From: Roseomonas sp. KE2513
GTDB taxonomy: Bacteria; Pseudomonadota; Alphaproteobacteria; Acetobacterales; Acetobacteraceae
Direction: 5' to 3'
Length of the DNA stretch: 64,000 nt
Assembly (NCBI RefSeq): GCF_016107305.1
Contig: NZ_RCVR01000013.1
Coordinates: 96,814-160,813 of the forward strand
Numbering within the stretch: position 1 is the stretch's first letter; the number at the start of each line of letters is the position of its first letter. A program made the position numbers and the translations under genes. The notes below the pieces were generated by a model. That model was not told the DNA's origin. It did not search any database and worked only from the letters and a program-made list of their open reading frames with translations. This document shows positions 42,676-52,192 of the stretch, in pieces.

Positions 42676-43212
42676 TCAGGCGGCTTCCGCGCCCTCTGAC
42701 GACCCATCCTTGTCGGAATAGGCCTTGAACACCCGCGCCAGCTGCCCGGCCGGAGCCTGCAGCACGCCCGCGATGCGCGTCGCCGGGGTCTGGATGAGAC
42801 CCAGCAGCTGCGCCCGCAGCGTTTCGAGCGAGGGAAGCTCGGACAGAGCCCTGACGCCGTTGACGTCGAGGGTCTGGGTGCCGAGCGCCCCGCCCAGGAT
42901 GACGAACTTGTCGTTACCCTTGGCGAACTCCGTGGCAGTCTTCGCCACCGCCACCGGATCCGTCGACCACGCGAGCGCGGTCGGACCCTTCAGCAGCGGC
43001 GCGATGCCCTGGAAGCGGGTGCCGTCGAGGGCGAGAGTGGCCAGCCGGTTCTTCGTGACCTTGTACGTCGCGCCCGCTGCCCGCATCCGGCGCCGCAGAT
43101 CATCCACCGCCGCGACCGTCAGCCCGTTGTTACGGGCGACGAGCACGAAGGAGGTGTCGGCGAACACCGAACCGAGGGAGGCGACGAACTCACGCTTCTC
43201 CGTACGGTCCAA
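42676..43212 (-). CDS. rplJ: 50S ribosomal protein L10
   Basis: Stalk base protein that anchors L12 dimers, 178 residues. The TTG start at 43212 was chosen because AGGAG lies 7 bases upstream on the - strand and the product begins LDRTEKREFVASLG, the family N-terminus. An earlier in-frame start at 43266 would add 18 unrelated residues. It follows a 275-base structured leader after rplA. Confidence 0.94.
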   Translation of the reverse strand: MDRTEKREFVASLGSVFADTSFVLVARNNGLTVAAVDDLRRRMRAAGATYKVTKNRLATLALDGTRFQGIAPLLKGPTALAWSTDPVAVAKTATEFAKGNDKFVILGGALGTQTLDVNGVRALSELPSLETLRAQLLGLIQTPATRIAGVLQAPAGQLARVFKAYSDKDGSSEGAEAA

Positions 43213-43272
43213 TTCCCGTCTCCTACGAATAACCAGCACCTGGTGGAGGGGCGCCGGCCGGTTCACGCAAGA

Positions 43273-43292
43273 GCGTCCCCGGCCGGGGACGC
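43273..43292. promoter_or_regulatory. Hairpin in the rplJ leader
   Basis: GCGTCCCC and GGGGACGC form a perfect 8-bp stem around GGCC, 60 bases before the rplJ start. The 275-base rplA-rplJ gap is where E. coli has the L10-L12 autoregulatory leader. Whether this hairpin is that control element is inference from position. Confidence 0.4.
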
Positions 43293-43487
43293 CCTGGTTC
43301 GCCTGTCAGATGAAAGCCGGAAGCCAAGCCAAGCCCGGGGACAGGCCCCGGAACGTCGTCTCTGGCACCCCGTCTCCCCGTTGCGCTCTCGCTTTAAGCC
43401 CCCGGAAGGGCACATCGGGTCTCGGACAGGTCGGACGGGTTTCCCCGCCCTGCCCGCGCCGGGCCCTCAGGACCGGCGCGAATTCAC

Positions 43488-44183
43488 TCAGGCGGAGAGC
43501 GAGCTCACATCCACCTTGATGCCCGGGCCCATGGAGGAGGACACGGCCACCTTCTTTACGTAGGTGCCCTTGGCACCGGCCGGGCGGGCGCGCTGGATGG
43601 CGTCCACGAAGGCCTTGGCGTTCTCGAGCAGCTTGTCCGCCTCGAAGCTCGCCTTGCCGATGCCAGCATGGACGATACCGGCCTTCTCGGCGCGGAACTC
43701 CACCTGGCCGGCCTTGGCCGCCGTCACGGCGCCGCGGACGTCCATGGTGACGGTGCCGAGCTTCGGGTTCGGCATCAGGCCACGCGGGCCAAGGATCTTA
43801 CCGAGGCGCCCGACGAGGCCCATCATGTCCGGGGTCGCGATGCAGCGGTCGAAGTCAATCTTGCCCTCCTGCACCGCGGCCATCAGGTCCTCGGCGCCGA
43901 CGATGTCGGCCCCGGCGGCCTGGGCCTCCTCGGCCTTCGGGCCGCGGGCGAAGACGCCGACGCGGACGGTCTTGCCCGTGCCGTTCGGCAGGCCGACCAC
44001 GCCGCGGACCATCTGGTCGGCGTGGCGGGGGTCGATGCCGAGGTTCATCGAGATCTCGATCGTCTCGTCGAACTTGGCGTTGGCGGCGGTCTTCACCGTC
44101 GAGATCGCCTCGGCGAGCGCGAGGGACTTATCGAGGTCCAGGCCTTCGTTGATCTTGCGGAGACGCTTGCCCTGCTTGGCCAT
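43488..44183 (-). CDS. rplA: 50S ribosomal protein L1
   Basis: L1-stalk protein and translational repressor of rplK-rplA in E. coli, 231 residues. ATG at 44183 gives [35 protein letters not shown] and [15 protein letters not shown] are conserved. Four bases downstream of rplK. Confidence 0.97.
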   Translation of the reverse strand: MAKQGKRLRKINEGLDLDKSLALAEAISTVKTAANAKFDETIEISMNLGIDPRHADQMVRGVVGLPNGTGKTVRVGVFARGPKAEEAQAAGADIVGAEDLMAAVQEGKIDFDRCIATPDMMGLVGRLGKILGPRGLMPNPKLGTVTMDVRGAVTAAKAGQVEFRAEKAGIVHAGIGKASFEADKLLENAKAFVDAIQRARPAGAKGTYVKKVAVSSSMGPGIKVDVSSLSA

Positions 44184-44187
44184 CTTC

Positions 44188-44622
44188 TCAGCCCTCCACC
44201 ACAACCATGCCCATGGCGCGGGCGGACCCGGCCAGCATCCGAACCGCGGCGGCTTCGTCCACGCAGTTCATGTCCTTCATCTTCACCTTGGCGATCTCGG
44301 CAAGCTGGGACTTCGTCACGCGGCCGACCGCGCCACCCTTGCCCGGGGTCTGGCTGCCCTTCTCGAGCTTGGCCGCCTTGAGCAGGAAGTAGGTGTTCGG
44401 GGGCGTCTTGGTGATGAAGGAGAAGGTGCGGTCCGAATAGGCGGTGATGACCACCGGCGTCGGGGTCCCGGGCTCCATGCCCTGGGTCGCCGCGTTGAAT
44501 TCCTTCACGAATTGCATGATGTTCAGGCCGCGCTGACCGAGCGCGGGGCCCACAGGCGGGGAAGGATTGGCCTTGCCCGCCGGGATCTGCAGCTTGATGT
44601 AGCCGACGATCTTCTTCGCCAT
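44188..44622 (-). CDS. rplK: 50S ribosomal protein L11
   Basis: GTPase-centre protein, 144 residues. ATG at 44622 ([20 protein letters not shown]) is preceded by AGGAG. The Pro-rich N-terminal [18 protein letters not shown] is intact. It has its own promoter upstream (44761-44789). Confidence 0.97.
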   Translation of the reverse strand: MAKKIVGYIKLQIPAGKANPSPPVGPALGQRGLNIMQFVKEFNAATQGMEPGTPTPVVITAYSDRTFSFITKTPPNTYFLLKAAKLEKGSQTPGKGGAVGRVTKSQLAEIAKVKMKDMNCVDEAAAVRMLAGSARAMGMVVVEG

Positions 44623-44760
44623 TGCTGGCACTCTCCTATACTTCGGAGGCCCGCGGTGCCTGCGGCCCGCCCCGATAGGCTGGGGCCGGACCTCCCGCGT
44701 TCCTGAAAACGCGCGGCGGCCGGGCGAGGTGAACCCCAGCCCGGCCGGCGCGGAGGCGGC

Positions 44761-44789
44761 ATATAAGAGGCTGCGGGGCCCGAGTCCAG
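44761..44789 (-). promoter_or_regulatory. Predicted promoter of rplK-rplA
   Basis: On the - strand CTGGAC (44789-44784), a 17-base spacer and TTATAT (44766-44761) match CTTGAC-N17-CTATAT at 10 of 12 positions. It lies between the ureidoglycine aminohydrolase stop and rplK, with a leader of about 130 bases. Confidence 0.6.
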
Positions 44790-44818
44790 CGTAATTCCCG
44801 CCCCAGCGCCTCGCCCCG

Positions 44819-45586
44819 TCAGATCACGTCGCGGTTCACGTCCTTGTAGAGTAGGTACTCGCAGACCTCGTTCCCGGTGGCATAGATTTGCTGCGGCACG
44901 TAAGGGCCCATCCAAACGAAGTCGTCGGTCCAGAGCTCGTGCCAGTCCCGCCCGAGGAGCTGCAAGGCCTGTCCCTGCAGCATGACCATGCCGTGCTCCA
45001 TCACATGCGTCTCGACACACCAGAAGTGGGCGCCGGGCGCGTAGCACATGATGTTCATCTCGAAGTCCATGGGCATCTCGCGCAGCCCGAGCAGCAGGAG
45101 CCGCCAGCGGGGCCCGCTATCCTCCCGCTGCGCCGTGTCCCGGTGCCCGACGATCACCTTCGGCACGGGAACACCGGCGGCGGGCTGGTAAGCCTTGCGC
45201 ACCCAGATCGCCCGCGCCTCCTCGATACCGGCGTTCCGCACGCCATAGGGCACGCCCTGGGGAACATAGATGTAGCCGCCGGGCGCGAGCGAATGGGCCT
45301 GCCCCTCAACCGTCACCTCCAGCGCCCCGGCCCGGACATAGAGGAAGGCCTGCACCCCCTCATCCACCGCGTCCGCGCTGCCCGCTCCGGCGGGCACGAT
45401 CAGCAGGGCCTGGGTGAAGCCCGCCCCCATCCTCCGGCTGGCCTGAAAGCGGGCAATGCAGCCTGGCCAGTTCGGCAGCAGGCTGTCCATGATCCCCTCC
45501 GGTGGGAAGACGCAGTAGTTGGGCGTCAGCATGGACCGGTTGTGGCCGATAATGCCCGGCGGGGGATTGGGTGTCGGAACGCGCAT
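44819..45586 (-). CDS. allE: (S)-ureidoglycine aminohydrolase (bicupin), inserted between nusG and rplK
   Basis: Releases ammonia from (S)-ureidoglycine to give ureidoglycolate in allantoin (purine) breakdown. It has 255 residues with two cupin domains. The C-terminal metal site is complete: E192-x-H194-x3-H198 (ETHVMEH) and Q232 (PQQIYATG), with spacing equal to the Mn ligands of the Arabidopsis enzyme as I recall them. The C-terminus [10 protein letters not shown] is a family signature. ATG at 45586 was chosen; upstream in-frame residues to 45643 are not conserved. No other allantoin genes are nearby. It has its own inverted repeat upstream, and rplK has its own promoter downstream. Confidence 0.88.
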   Translation of the reverse strand: MRVPTPNPPPGIIGHNRSMLTPNYCVFPPEGIMDSLLPNWPGCIARFQASRRMGAGFTQALLIVPAGAGSADAVDEGVQAFLYVRAGALEVTVEGQAHSLAPGGYIYVPQGVPYGVRNAGIEEARAIWVRKAYQPAAGVPVPKVIVGHRDTAQREDSGPRWRLLLLGLREMPMDFEMNIMCYAPGAHFWCVETHVMEHGMVMLQGQALQLLGRDWHELWTDDFVWMGPYVPQQIYATGNEVCEYLLYKDVNRDVI

Positions 45587-45597
45587 GCTATGGCCTC

Positions 45598-45622
45598 GGT
45601 GCGGGAACGACCTTCCCGCACC
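45598..45622. promoter_or_regulatory. 10-bp perfect inverted repeat upstream of the ureidoglycine gene
   Basis: GGTGCGGGAA (45598-45607) and TTCCCGCACC (45613-45622) flank 5 bases, 11 bases before the ATG. It may be a regulator's operator or a hairpin in the 5' leader that limits ribosome access. It is distinct from the nusG-proximal hairpin at 45661-45684. Confidence 0.5.
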
Positions 45623-45660
45623 ATGCCGACCGGCTGCCGTCAACCCACCGGCAGGCGACC

Positions 45661-45684
45661 TTCCCGGGCTGGCTTGCCCGGGAA
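45661..45684. terminator. Hairpin after nusG
   Basis: TTCCCGGG (45661-45668) and CCCGGGAA (45677-45684) form a perfect 8-bp stem with an 8-base loop, 7 bases after the nusG stop on the - strand. No T-run follows. It is a likely end of the secE-nusG transcript. Confidence 0.5.
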
Positions 45685-45691
45685 CCCGGGA

Positions 45692-46228
45692 TCAGGCCTT
45701 CTCGACCTGCCCGTACTCGAGCTCGACCGGCGTCGCGCGGCCGAAGATGGAGACGGAAACCTTCACGCGGCCCTTCTCCTCGTCCACCTCCTCCACCACG
45801 CCGTTGAAGCTGGTGAAGGGGCCGTCGGCCACGCGGACGTTCTCGCCGACCTCGAAGGTGATGGAGGGGCGGCGCGGCTTCTCCGCGTTGTCCTGGACCT
45901 GCTGGAGCATCCGCATCGCCTCGCGCTCCGGGATCGGGCTGGGCTTGTTGCGGGCGCCGAGAAAGCCGGTGACCTTCGGCGTGTCCTTCACGAGGTGCCA
46001 GGCCTCGTCCGTCATCTCCATCTTCACCAGCACGTAGCCGGGGAAGAACTTCCGCTCGGTATTCACCTTCTGGCCGCGGCGCACTTCCACCACGTCCTCG
46101 GAGGGCACGAGCACGTCCTCGATCCGGTCGGCCAGGCCCTTCTGGGCGGCCTGCTCCTTGATCTGGCTCGCGATCTTCTTCTCGAAGCCCGAGTAGACGT
46201 GGACCACGTACCACTTCTTGTCGGCCAT
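45692..46228 (-). CDS. nusG: Transcription termination/antitermination protein NusG
   Basis: Binds RNA polymerase and links it to Rho or to the ribosome (S10), 178 residues. The N-terminal NGN domain starts KKWYVVHVYSGFEKKIASQI, and the C-terminal KOW domain is VRVADGPFTSFNGVVEEVDE. It lies 89 bases after secE. Confidence 0.97.
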   Translation of the reverse strand: MADKKWYVVHVYSGFEKKIASQIKEQAAQKGLADRIEDVLVPSEDVVEVRRGQKVNTERKFFPGYVLVKMEMTDEAWHLVKDTPKVTGFLGARNKPSPIPEREAMRMLQQVQDNAEKPRRPSITFEVGENVRVADGPFTSFNGVVEEVDEEKGRVKVSVSIFGRATPVELEYGQVEKA

Positions 46229-46317
46229 AACGGCGACGCTCCCAATCCTGTGGCGCTGGCCTCCGGCCCTTGGGGCAATAACCCCCGGCCTCCGGCGCGG
46301 CGCGAAATCTTACGAGG

Positions 46318-46512
46318 TCAACCGAATCCGAACAGCAGCCGCATCATGAGCTGGATCAGCCAGTCCGCCACCAGGAAGAAGATGGCGGCCAGGGCCGAGA
46401 GCGCCAGCACCAGCCCGGTGGTGATCAGCGTCTCCTTCCGGCTCGGCCAGGTGACCCGGCTGATCTCCTGCCGCACGTCGCGCAGGTAGCCTGCGGGATT
46501 GAAACCGGCCAC
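46318..46512 (-). CDS. secE: Preprotein translocase subunit SecE
   Basis: Small essential Sec subunit, 64 residues, with a GTG start. It has the conserved amphipathic segment VRQEISRVTWPSRKETLITT and one membrane helix (about 30-55). This is the short single-helix form. Confidence 0.95.
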   Translation of the reverse strand: MAGFNPAGYLRDVRQEISRVTWPSRKETLITTGLVLALSALAAIFFLVADWLIQLMMRLLFGFG

Positions 46513-46681
46513 GTCGGGGCCCCTCCAGGCGCCGGGTCCAGAACGGTCTCCCCGGGATGAAGCCTGGGGGAGGATGGCTGGACGCCGCAGCGCGGTGATC
46601 GGCGAGCAGGATGCTCAGAAACGGGTCATGCACGGCCCGCCCCGGCTGCCGGACCGGGCTTTCGGCCCGAATTCGGTGCGC

Positions 46682-46758
46682 TGGCAGGGGCGGAGGGTCT
46701 CGAACCCCCAACCTCCGGTTTTGGAGACCGGCGCTCTAGCCAATTGAGCTACGCCCCT
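46682..46758 (-). tRNA. tRNA-Trp (CCA anticodon)
   Basis: A full cloverleaf is readable on the - strand. Acceptor AGGGGCG/CGCCCCT, D-arm GCTC..GAGC, anticodon loop CTCCAAA (anticodon CCA), T-loop TTCGAGA, discriminator G. The 3' CCA is encoded (46684-46682). It precedes secE, the usual tRNA-Trp-secE-nusG order. Confidence 0.95.
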
Positions 46759-46839
46759 AGGGCAGGCCACGCAGGGGCCGTGCCTTACGGCAAGGCGCGG
46801 CGGCTGTCGAGAGGGTGCGGGACAATGAAGGCGTCGCCG

Positions 46840-47268
46840 CTACCGCGGCAGCGGGTCTCGGACCACCAGCGTCCGGGCGATGCGGTCGTGCCAGCACTGC
46901 CGGCGCGGATCCCAAAGCATCCAGAGATAGCCCAGCCCGAGCGGAATGCTGGAGAGGATATAGCCAAAATACCGAGCCACGAGACGCGGCCAGGGCGGCG
47001 TGCCGCCCGTTTCCGCATCGATCACCCGCAGCCGCATGAGCATCTTGCCGGGGGTGGCCTGGCGGCTGGCCCAGAAGAGGATGATCAGCAGCGCGGAGAT
47101 GAGCTGGAGCAGGACATCCGAACCCGGCGAGAGCCCCCTCCCCCCGCGCACGAAATCGCCGAGAAGCACGAGGACGAGGCCGACAGGGATCATCCAGGCG
47201 GCGTCCAGGATCTGCGCTGCCACCCGCGGCCAGAACCCGGCCAGTTCCACGCCGCCCTGTCCGGACAT
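46840..47268 (-). CDS. RDD family membrane protein
   Basis: A 142-residue inner-membrane protein. The RDD signature is visible as FWPRVAAQILDAAWMIPVGL (Arg and Asp in the first helix), followed by a second helix (LISALLIILFWAS), the conserved QATPGKMLMRLRVID, and a third hydrophobic stretch. ATG at 47268 is preceded by GAGGAG; the longer frame to 47460 runs into tuf in another frame. Function is unknown. It sits between tuf copy 2 and tRNA-Trp in the same orientation. Confidence 0.85.
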   Translation of the reverse strand: MSGQGGVELAGFWPRVAAQILDAAWMIPVGLVLVLLGDFVRGGRGLSPGSDVLLQLISALLIILFWASRQATPGKMLMRLRVIDAETGGTPPWPRLVARYFGYILSSIPLGLGYLWMLWDPRRQCWHDRIARTLVVRDPLPR

Positions 47269-47350
47269 GCCGCTCTCCTCACCCTGAGCGGCCGGTTGTC
47301 CGTGCCGGCGAGGGGCTTGTCCAGCCCCGCGCCAGGGCGCCAGAAACAGA

Positions 47351-47385
47351 AAGGGCGGCCCCCCCCTTGCCGGAGGCCCGCCCTT
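47351..47385 (-). terminator. Terminator of tuf copy 2
   Basis: On the - strand AAGGGCGG (47385-47378) pairs with CCGCCCTT (47358-47351) around a GC-rich inner region, then TCTGTTTCTG. It lies 28 bases after the tuf stop. Confidence 0.55.
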
Positions 47386-47411
47386 CCCTTCCTGCCCCGA
47401 GAGGCGATTCG

Positions 47412-48602
<1,191 letters not shown>

Positions 48603-48739
48603 TCGCGTCCCGTCCTGTCCCTGCCGGGGGCATGCGCCCCCCGCCTGCCATGCAGGCTGTGTTACCCACCCGTGATGAGATGGGACCAATATGGTGCTGA
48701 AGGCGGCTTTTTTCAGGCTGGGCCGCCACTGGTGGCGGC

Positions 48740-48813
48740 TGGAGCGGGTGACGGGAATCGAACCCGCACAGCCAGCTTGGAAGGCTGGAACTCTACCATT
48801 GAGCTACACCCGC
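48740..48813 (-). tRNA. tRNA-Gly (TCC anticodon)
   Basis: Acceptor GCGGGTG/CACCCGC, D-arm GCTC..GAGT, anticodon loop CTTCCAA (TCC), T-loop TTCGATT, discriminator T, CCA encoded (48742-48740). Transcribed between tRNA-Tyr and tuf copy 2. Confidence 0.94.
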
Positions 48814-48884
48814 TGAGCCAGAGCCATGGCCTGCCGAGCAGACCGGTCACACAGATGCGCACCGCTCCGGCGGGCTGGGACACA

Positions 48885-48967
48885 TGGAGGGGGTTGGATT
48901 CGAACCAACGTAGGCGCAAGCCAGCGGATTTACAGTCCGCCCCCTTTAGCCACTCGGGCACCCCTCC
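48885..48967 (-). tRNA. tRNA-Tyr (GTA anticodon)
   Basis: Class II tRNA of 83 bases with a long variable arm. Acceptor GGAGGGG/CCCCTCC, anticodon loop CTGTAAA (GTA), T-stem GTTGG/CCAAC, discriminator A. The 3' CCA is not encoded (TGT follows), unlike the neighbouring Gly and Trp genes. Confidence 0.95.
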
Positions 48968-49004
48968 ACAGGGTGTCCCCACCCTGACGGGCGGGAGCCG
49001 GCGG

Positions 49005-49032
49005 ACTATCCGAGAAGCGGCGCGCCTGTCAA
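49005..49032 (-). promoter_or_regulatory. Predicted promoter of tRNA-Tyr, tRNA-Gly, tuf copy 2
   Basis: On the - strand a perfect TTGACA (49032-49027), 16-base spacer and GATAGT (49010-49005, 4 of 6 to TATAAT). The predicted start is about 30 bases before tRNA-Tyr. Confidence 0.55.
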
Positions 49033-49161
49033 CGTGAGTGGCCGCATCTGAGTGCGCCTTCAGCCATTATGGATCGCGCCAAGGCATTGTCCCGGGGCGG
49101 TGCATGGCAGACGGCGGTGCATTGGCCTTGCGGCAGGCCCCGCGATTTGCAGGATGCGGCC

Positions 49162-50295
49162 ATGTCTCCCCCTCGACGGCCGCATGGCCCACGCTCCTCC
49201 GGCCCGGGCAATGGCCCCCAGTCCGGCCCCCATGCGGGTCCGGGCTTCGGACCCAGCGCGCGCTCAGCCTCCGGGCAGCCGCCTCGCCCGCGCGCCTTCG
49301 ACGGAAAGCGCGGCTGGAGCGGCAGCGAGGCACCGTCCGAGGGGCGCGGCGGGCGCCCGCCCTTCCCCAAGCCCGGTGCCGGCCCGGCGGGTAGCCCGTC
49401 CCCGGGCGGCAAGCCCTGGGCGAAACCGCCGGGCAAGTCCTGGAGCCGCCCGCCCGGCGACGCGCGCCCTGGCCGCCCGGGCGCCGAGCCCGAGGCGCCC
49501 CGCGGTCCCCGCCCGCCCCGCGCGGCCGAGGCCCCCCGCCGCGATGCCGCCGAGGACCGGGCCCCCGCCAACACCTTCTGGATGCACGGACTGCACGCCG
49601 TCGGCGCTGCGCTGCTGAACCCGAAGCGCCGCCTGCGCCGCCTGCTGCTGACCGCCGAGGCCGAGGCCGCGCTCGCCGCCCGTCTGCCGCCCGGCACCTT
49701 CGCCGCGCGCAAGCTCGGCGTGGAGCGGGTGGAGGACCGGGTCCGCTTCCACAGCTTCCTGCCGGAGGATGCCGTGCACCAGGGCGCCGCCATGCTGGTG
49801 GAACCCCTGCCCGGCGTCGGGCTTGAGGACGTGCTGGAGGCCTCGACCGGCCCCGTGCTGCTGCTCGACCAGGTGACGGACCCGCGCAATGTCGGCGCCA
49901 TCCTCCGCTCGGCCGCCGCCTTCGGGGCGGCGGCGGTGGTGGTGCAGGACCGGCACGCCCCGCCCGAGACCGGCGCCCTCGCCCGCGCGGCGTCCGGCGC
50001 ACTGGAGCTCGTGCCGATGGTGCGGGAGGTGAACCTCGCCCGCACCATCCGGGGGATGCAAGACCGGGGCATCTGGGTGCTCGGCCTCGCCGGCGAGGCA
50101 ACGCGCACCCTAGCCGAGGCCAAGCCGGCCGACCGCCGCGTGGGGCTCGTGCTCGGCGCCGAGGCCGGCGGCCTGCGCCGGCTCCAGCGCGAGACCGTGG
50201 ACGAGATGGTGCGCCTGCCGATCGCGGAGGACGTGGAGAGCCTCAACGTCGCCGCCGCTGCCGCCGTCGCCCTTTACGAGCTGGCCCGCGCATGA
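49162..50295 (+). CDS. rlmB: 23S rRNA (guanosine-2'-O-)-methyltransferase RlmB-like, SpoU family, with long low-complexity N-terminus
   Basis: Trefoil-knot (SPOUT) methyltransferase, predicted to methylate 23S rRNA G2251. It has 377 residues. The first ~135 are a Pro/Gly/Arg/Ala low-complexity region, then the substrate-binding domain ([19 protein letters not shown]) and the knot domain. The motifs are [30 protein letters not shown] and [18 protein letters not shown] at 49162 follows AGGA; an in-frame start at 49069 is possible. The stop overlaps the next start (ATGA), so the hydratase-like gene is translationally coupled. Confidence 0.88.
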   Translation: MSPPRRPHGPRSSGPGNGPQSGPHAGPGFGPSARSASGQPPRPRAFDGKRGWSGSEAPSEGRGGRPPFPKPGAGPAGSPSPGGKPWAKPPGKSWSRPPGDARPGRPGAEPEAPRGPRPPRAAEAPRRDAAEDRAPANTFWMHGLHAVGAALLNPKRRLRRLLLTAEAEAALAARLPPGTFAARKLGVERVEDRVRFHSFLPEDAVHQGAAMLVEPLPGVGLEDVLEASTGPVLLLDQVTDPRNVGAILRSAAAFGAAAVVVQDRHAPPETGALARAASGALELVPMVREVNLARTIRGMQDRGIWVLGLAGEATRTLAEAKPADRRVGLVLGAEAGGLRRLQRETVDEMVRLPIAEDVESLNVAAAAAVALYELARA

Positions 50296-51056
50296 CCGCG
50301 GCCGTCGAGCGTATCCTGGCGGCCCGACGGGCGGGGCAGCCCTTCCCCGACCTCGAGCCGGAAGCACCGCCGGATGTTGCGGCCGGCTACGCGATGCAGC
50401 GCGCAGTGGCCGAAGCGATAGGCGCCGTGCCGCCCGCCGGCTTCAAAATTGGCGCCACCACCGAGTCGATGCGCGCCTATCTTGGCCTCGCCCATCCCTG
50501 CGCCGGCTTCTGCCCGGCGGAGGGCATCCAGGACCGGGTCGGCCGCTTCCGCTTCGCCGACTATGTCCGCCCGGGCGTGGAGTGCGAGATCGGCCTCCGC
50601 CTCGCGCACGACCTCTCCCACGGCGAGCACAGCCGGGACTCGGTGGCGGGCGCGGTGGAGCAGGTCTTCGCGGCGATCGAGGTGGTGGACAACCGCTACG
50701 GTGACTTCGCGGCCCTCGGCGCGCCCTCCCTGATCGCGGATTCAGTCTTCCATGCGGGCGGCGTCATCGGGGCGCCCGCCTCCGGCTGGCCAGGACTCGA
50801 CCTGCCGGCCGCACGGGGCCGGTTGCTGGTGGATGGGGTGGAACGCGCCGCAGGCCTCGGGGCTGAGCTACTCGGGCATCCGCTGGACGCGCTCGCCTGG
50901 TTGGCGGGATCGCCCCTGGCCGAGGTTTTCGGCGGGTTGCGGGCGGGACAGGTCGTCTTCCTGGGCTCCGTCACACCGCCGATCTGGCTTGACGGCCCTG
51001 GTGAGGTAGTGGTCGCCTTCGACCTTCTCGGCGAGGTCTCCGCACGCTTCGTGTGA
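50292..51056 (+). CDS. 2-keto-4-pentenoate hydratase / oxalocrotonate decarboxylase family protein
   Basis: Member of the FAH-related MhpD/DmpE/DmpH family acting on 2-hydroxypentadienoates from aromatic meta-cleavage. It has 254 residues. Probable metal ligands are E97 and E99 (VECEIG) and E130 (AIEVVDNR), with the same spacing as E106/E108/E139 of E. coli MhpD as I recall them. K52 (FKIGATT) is conserved. Hydratase versus decarboxylase cannot be decided. It overlaps the rlmB stop by 4 bases. The hydroxylase and dioxygenase genes about 5 kb downstream could supply its substrate. Confidence 0.82.
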   Translation: MTAAVERILAARRAGQPFPDLEPEAPPDVAAGYAMQRAVAEAIGAVPPAGFKIGATTESMRAYLGLAHPCAGFCPAEGIQDRVGRFRFADYVRPGVECEIGLRLAHDLSHGEHSRDSVAGAVEQVFAAIEVVDNRYGDFAALGAPSLIADSVFHAGGVIGAPASGWPGLDLPAARGRLLVDGVERAAGLGAELLGHPLDALAWLAGSPLAEVFGGLRAGQVVFLGSVTPPIWLDGPGEVVVAFDLLGEVSARFV

Positions 51057-51201
51057 GGGGCGGCCGCACGCCCATCTGACGATCTCGTGCTTCGCTGAAA
51101 GGCCGATCATTACGACCCATTAACTCCATCCAGCGAAACTTGGCTCAGCACCCGGATGGGGCATGACCAGGCCAGGAGGGCGTCGGCCAAGGAATCTTTC
51201 G

Positions 51202-51468
51202 ATGTACCGTTCCTCAACCCTGTCCGCCGATGCCGTGCCGGTGACGCCGGGGGCATGGCACAACCTGCCTGAGGAGCTTCAGCTCGTTCTGTCACGCGAG
51301 GCGCTGCGGCGGGCCGCTGAAACCCTCGCCGAGCACGCGGAGCTCCTGGCCACGGAGATCGAGGCGGGGGCGCTGCTTGACCAGGGCGGGCCAGAAGCGC
51401 TGCGCCTGTTCGCTGCTGTGGTGCGGGCTACCAACCAGGACGGTTTCGCCACGGTCGGAAATGCCTGA
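51202..51468 (+). CDS. Hypothetical small helical protein
   Basis: An 88-residue protein, mostly predicted helix, rich in Ala, Leu and Glu (e.g. EALRRAAETLAEHAELLATE). No signal peptide or known domain. ATG at 51202 is preceded by AAGGA 8 bases upstream; an in-frame ATG at 51163 is an alternative. Codon use matches the genome. Function unknown. Confidence 0.6.
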   Translation: MYRSSTLSADAVPVTPGAWHNLPEELQLVLSREALRRAAETLAEHAELLATEIEAGALLDQGGPEALRLFAAVVRATNQDGFATVGNA

Positions 51469-52110
51469 CTAAGCCCGCCGCGCCCCTCCTGCGACTCGAG
51501 GAATGCCGCCGCCGGGATTTCCTCGCCTCGCTTCCCTAGGCAGAGGGTCAGCGGCAGGAAGCGGCGGAAGCTCTGCTGAAAGCCGCTCCCACCTGATTGG
51601 TGGGATGCGCGCCGCCACGAGGCGCTTTTCATGGAGCCCGGAAGGCGCAGCCCTTCGCGCGGTCGAGGCAACCGTCACCCTCTTGCCCGAGGATACGGAA
51701 GTATCGGGAATACTCAGCTAAGCCAGGACGAACGTCGCGACCGCTTCCTGAAGGCGGCAGGGCCTTTAAGTTCCATGTCACGGAACATCACCGACACATA
51801 GAAACGACATGAACGACTAGAAATGCTGCATCGCACCATTCATGTTAGCCGAGAGGATTAGGGGGGAACAAAGGTAGGATATCCCTGATGTTCGTTGTCT
51901 TCTCGGTTCTTCTCGCCGGTATCGTCGCGGCGCAGATTACCACGCGCTTGGCGCAGGACCGTTTCGCCGGCTTCCGCAACCTTCCGCGTTCTGTTTTCGG
52001 AAATTAGTGCCCATGGTGGCCGAGGGGGGCTGGATACGGACCGGTCCGGACAGCCCCCGATCGGCCTGCTGGCAGGCAGCCCTCGGCGTCAATTGACAGT
52101 AGGCCCGCGG
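51469..52110. other. 642-base region between hypothetical gene and tRNA-Thr, mostly non-coding
   Basis: Only one short candidate gene (51888-52007) is seen. The part 51760-51890 is less GC-rich than the surroundings and may hold a promoter for it. No repeats, RNA fold or mobile element could be recognised. Confidence 0.5.
51888..52007 (+). CDS. Candidate 39-residue small membrane protein
   Basis: ATG at 51888 begins a 39-codon frame (MFVVFSVLLAGIVAAQITTR then a basic tail) ending at TAG 52005-52007. It has one N-terminal hydrophobic helix. AGGTAGGA at 51873-51880 gives a good ribosome binding site with 7-base spacing. Length and lack of a family keep confidence low; it resembles small single-span membrane peptides. 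Confidence 0.35.
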   Translation: MFVVFSVLLAGIVAAQITTRLAQDRFAGFRNLPRSVFGN

Positions 52111-52182
<72 letters not shown>

Positions 52183-52192
52183 CCGCGGCCGC

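Noticed and set aside
52093..52098. Perfect TTGACA on the + strand near tRNA-Thr
   Set aside because: No -10 element at the right distance and no gene start follows on that strand; it runs into the tRNA-Thr complement.
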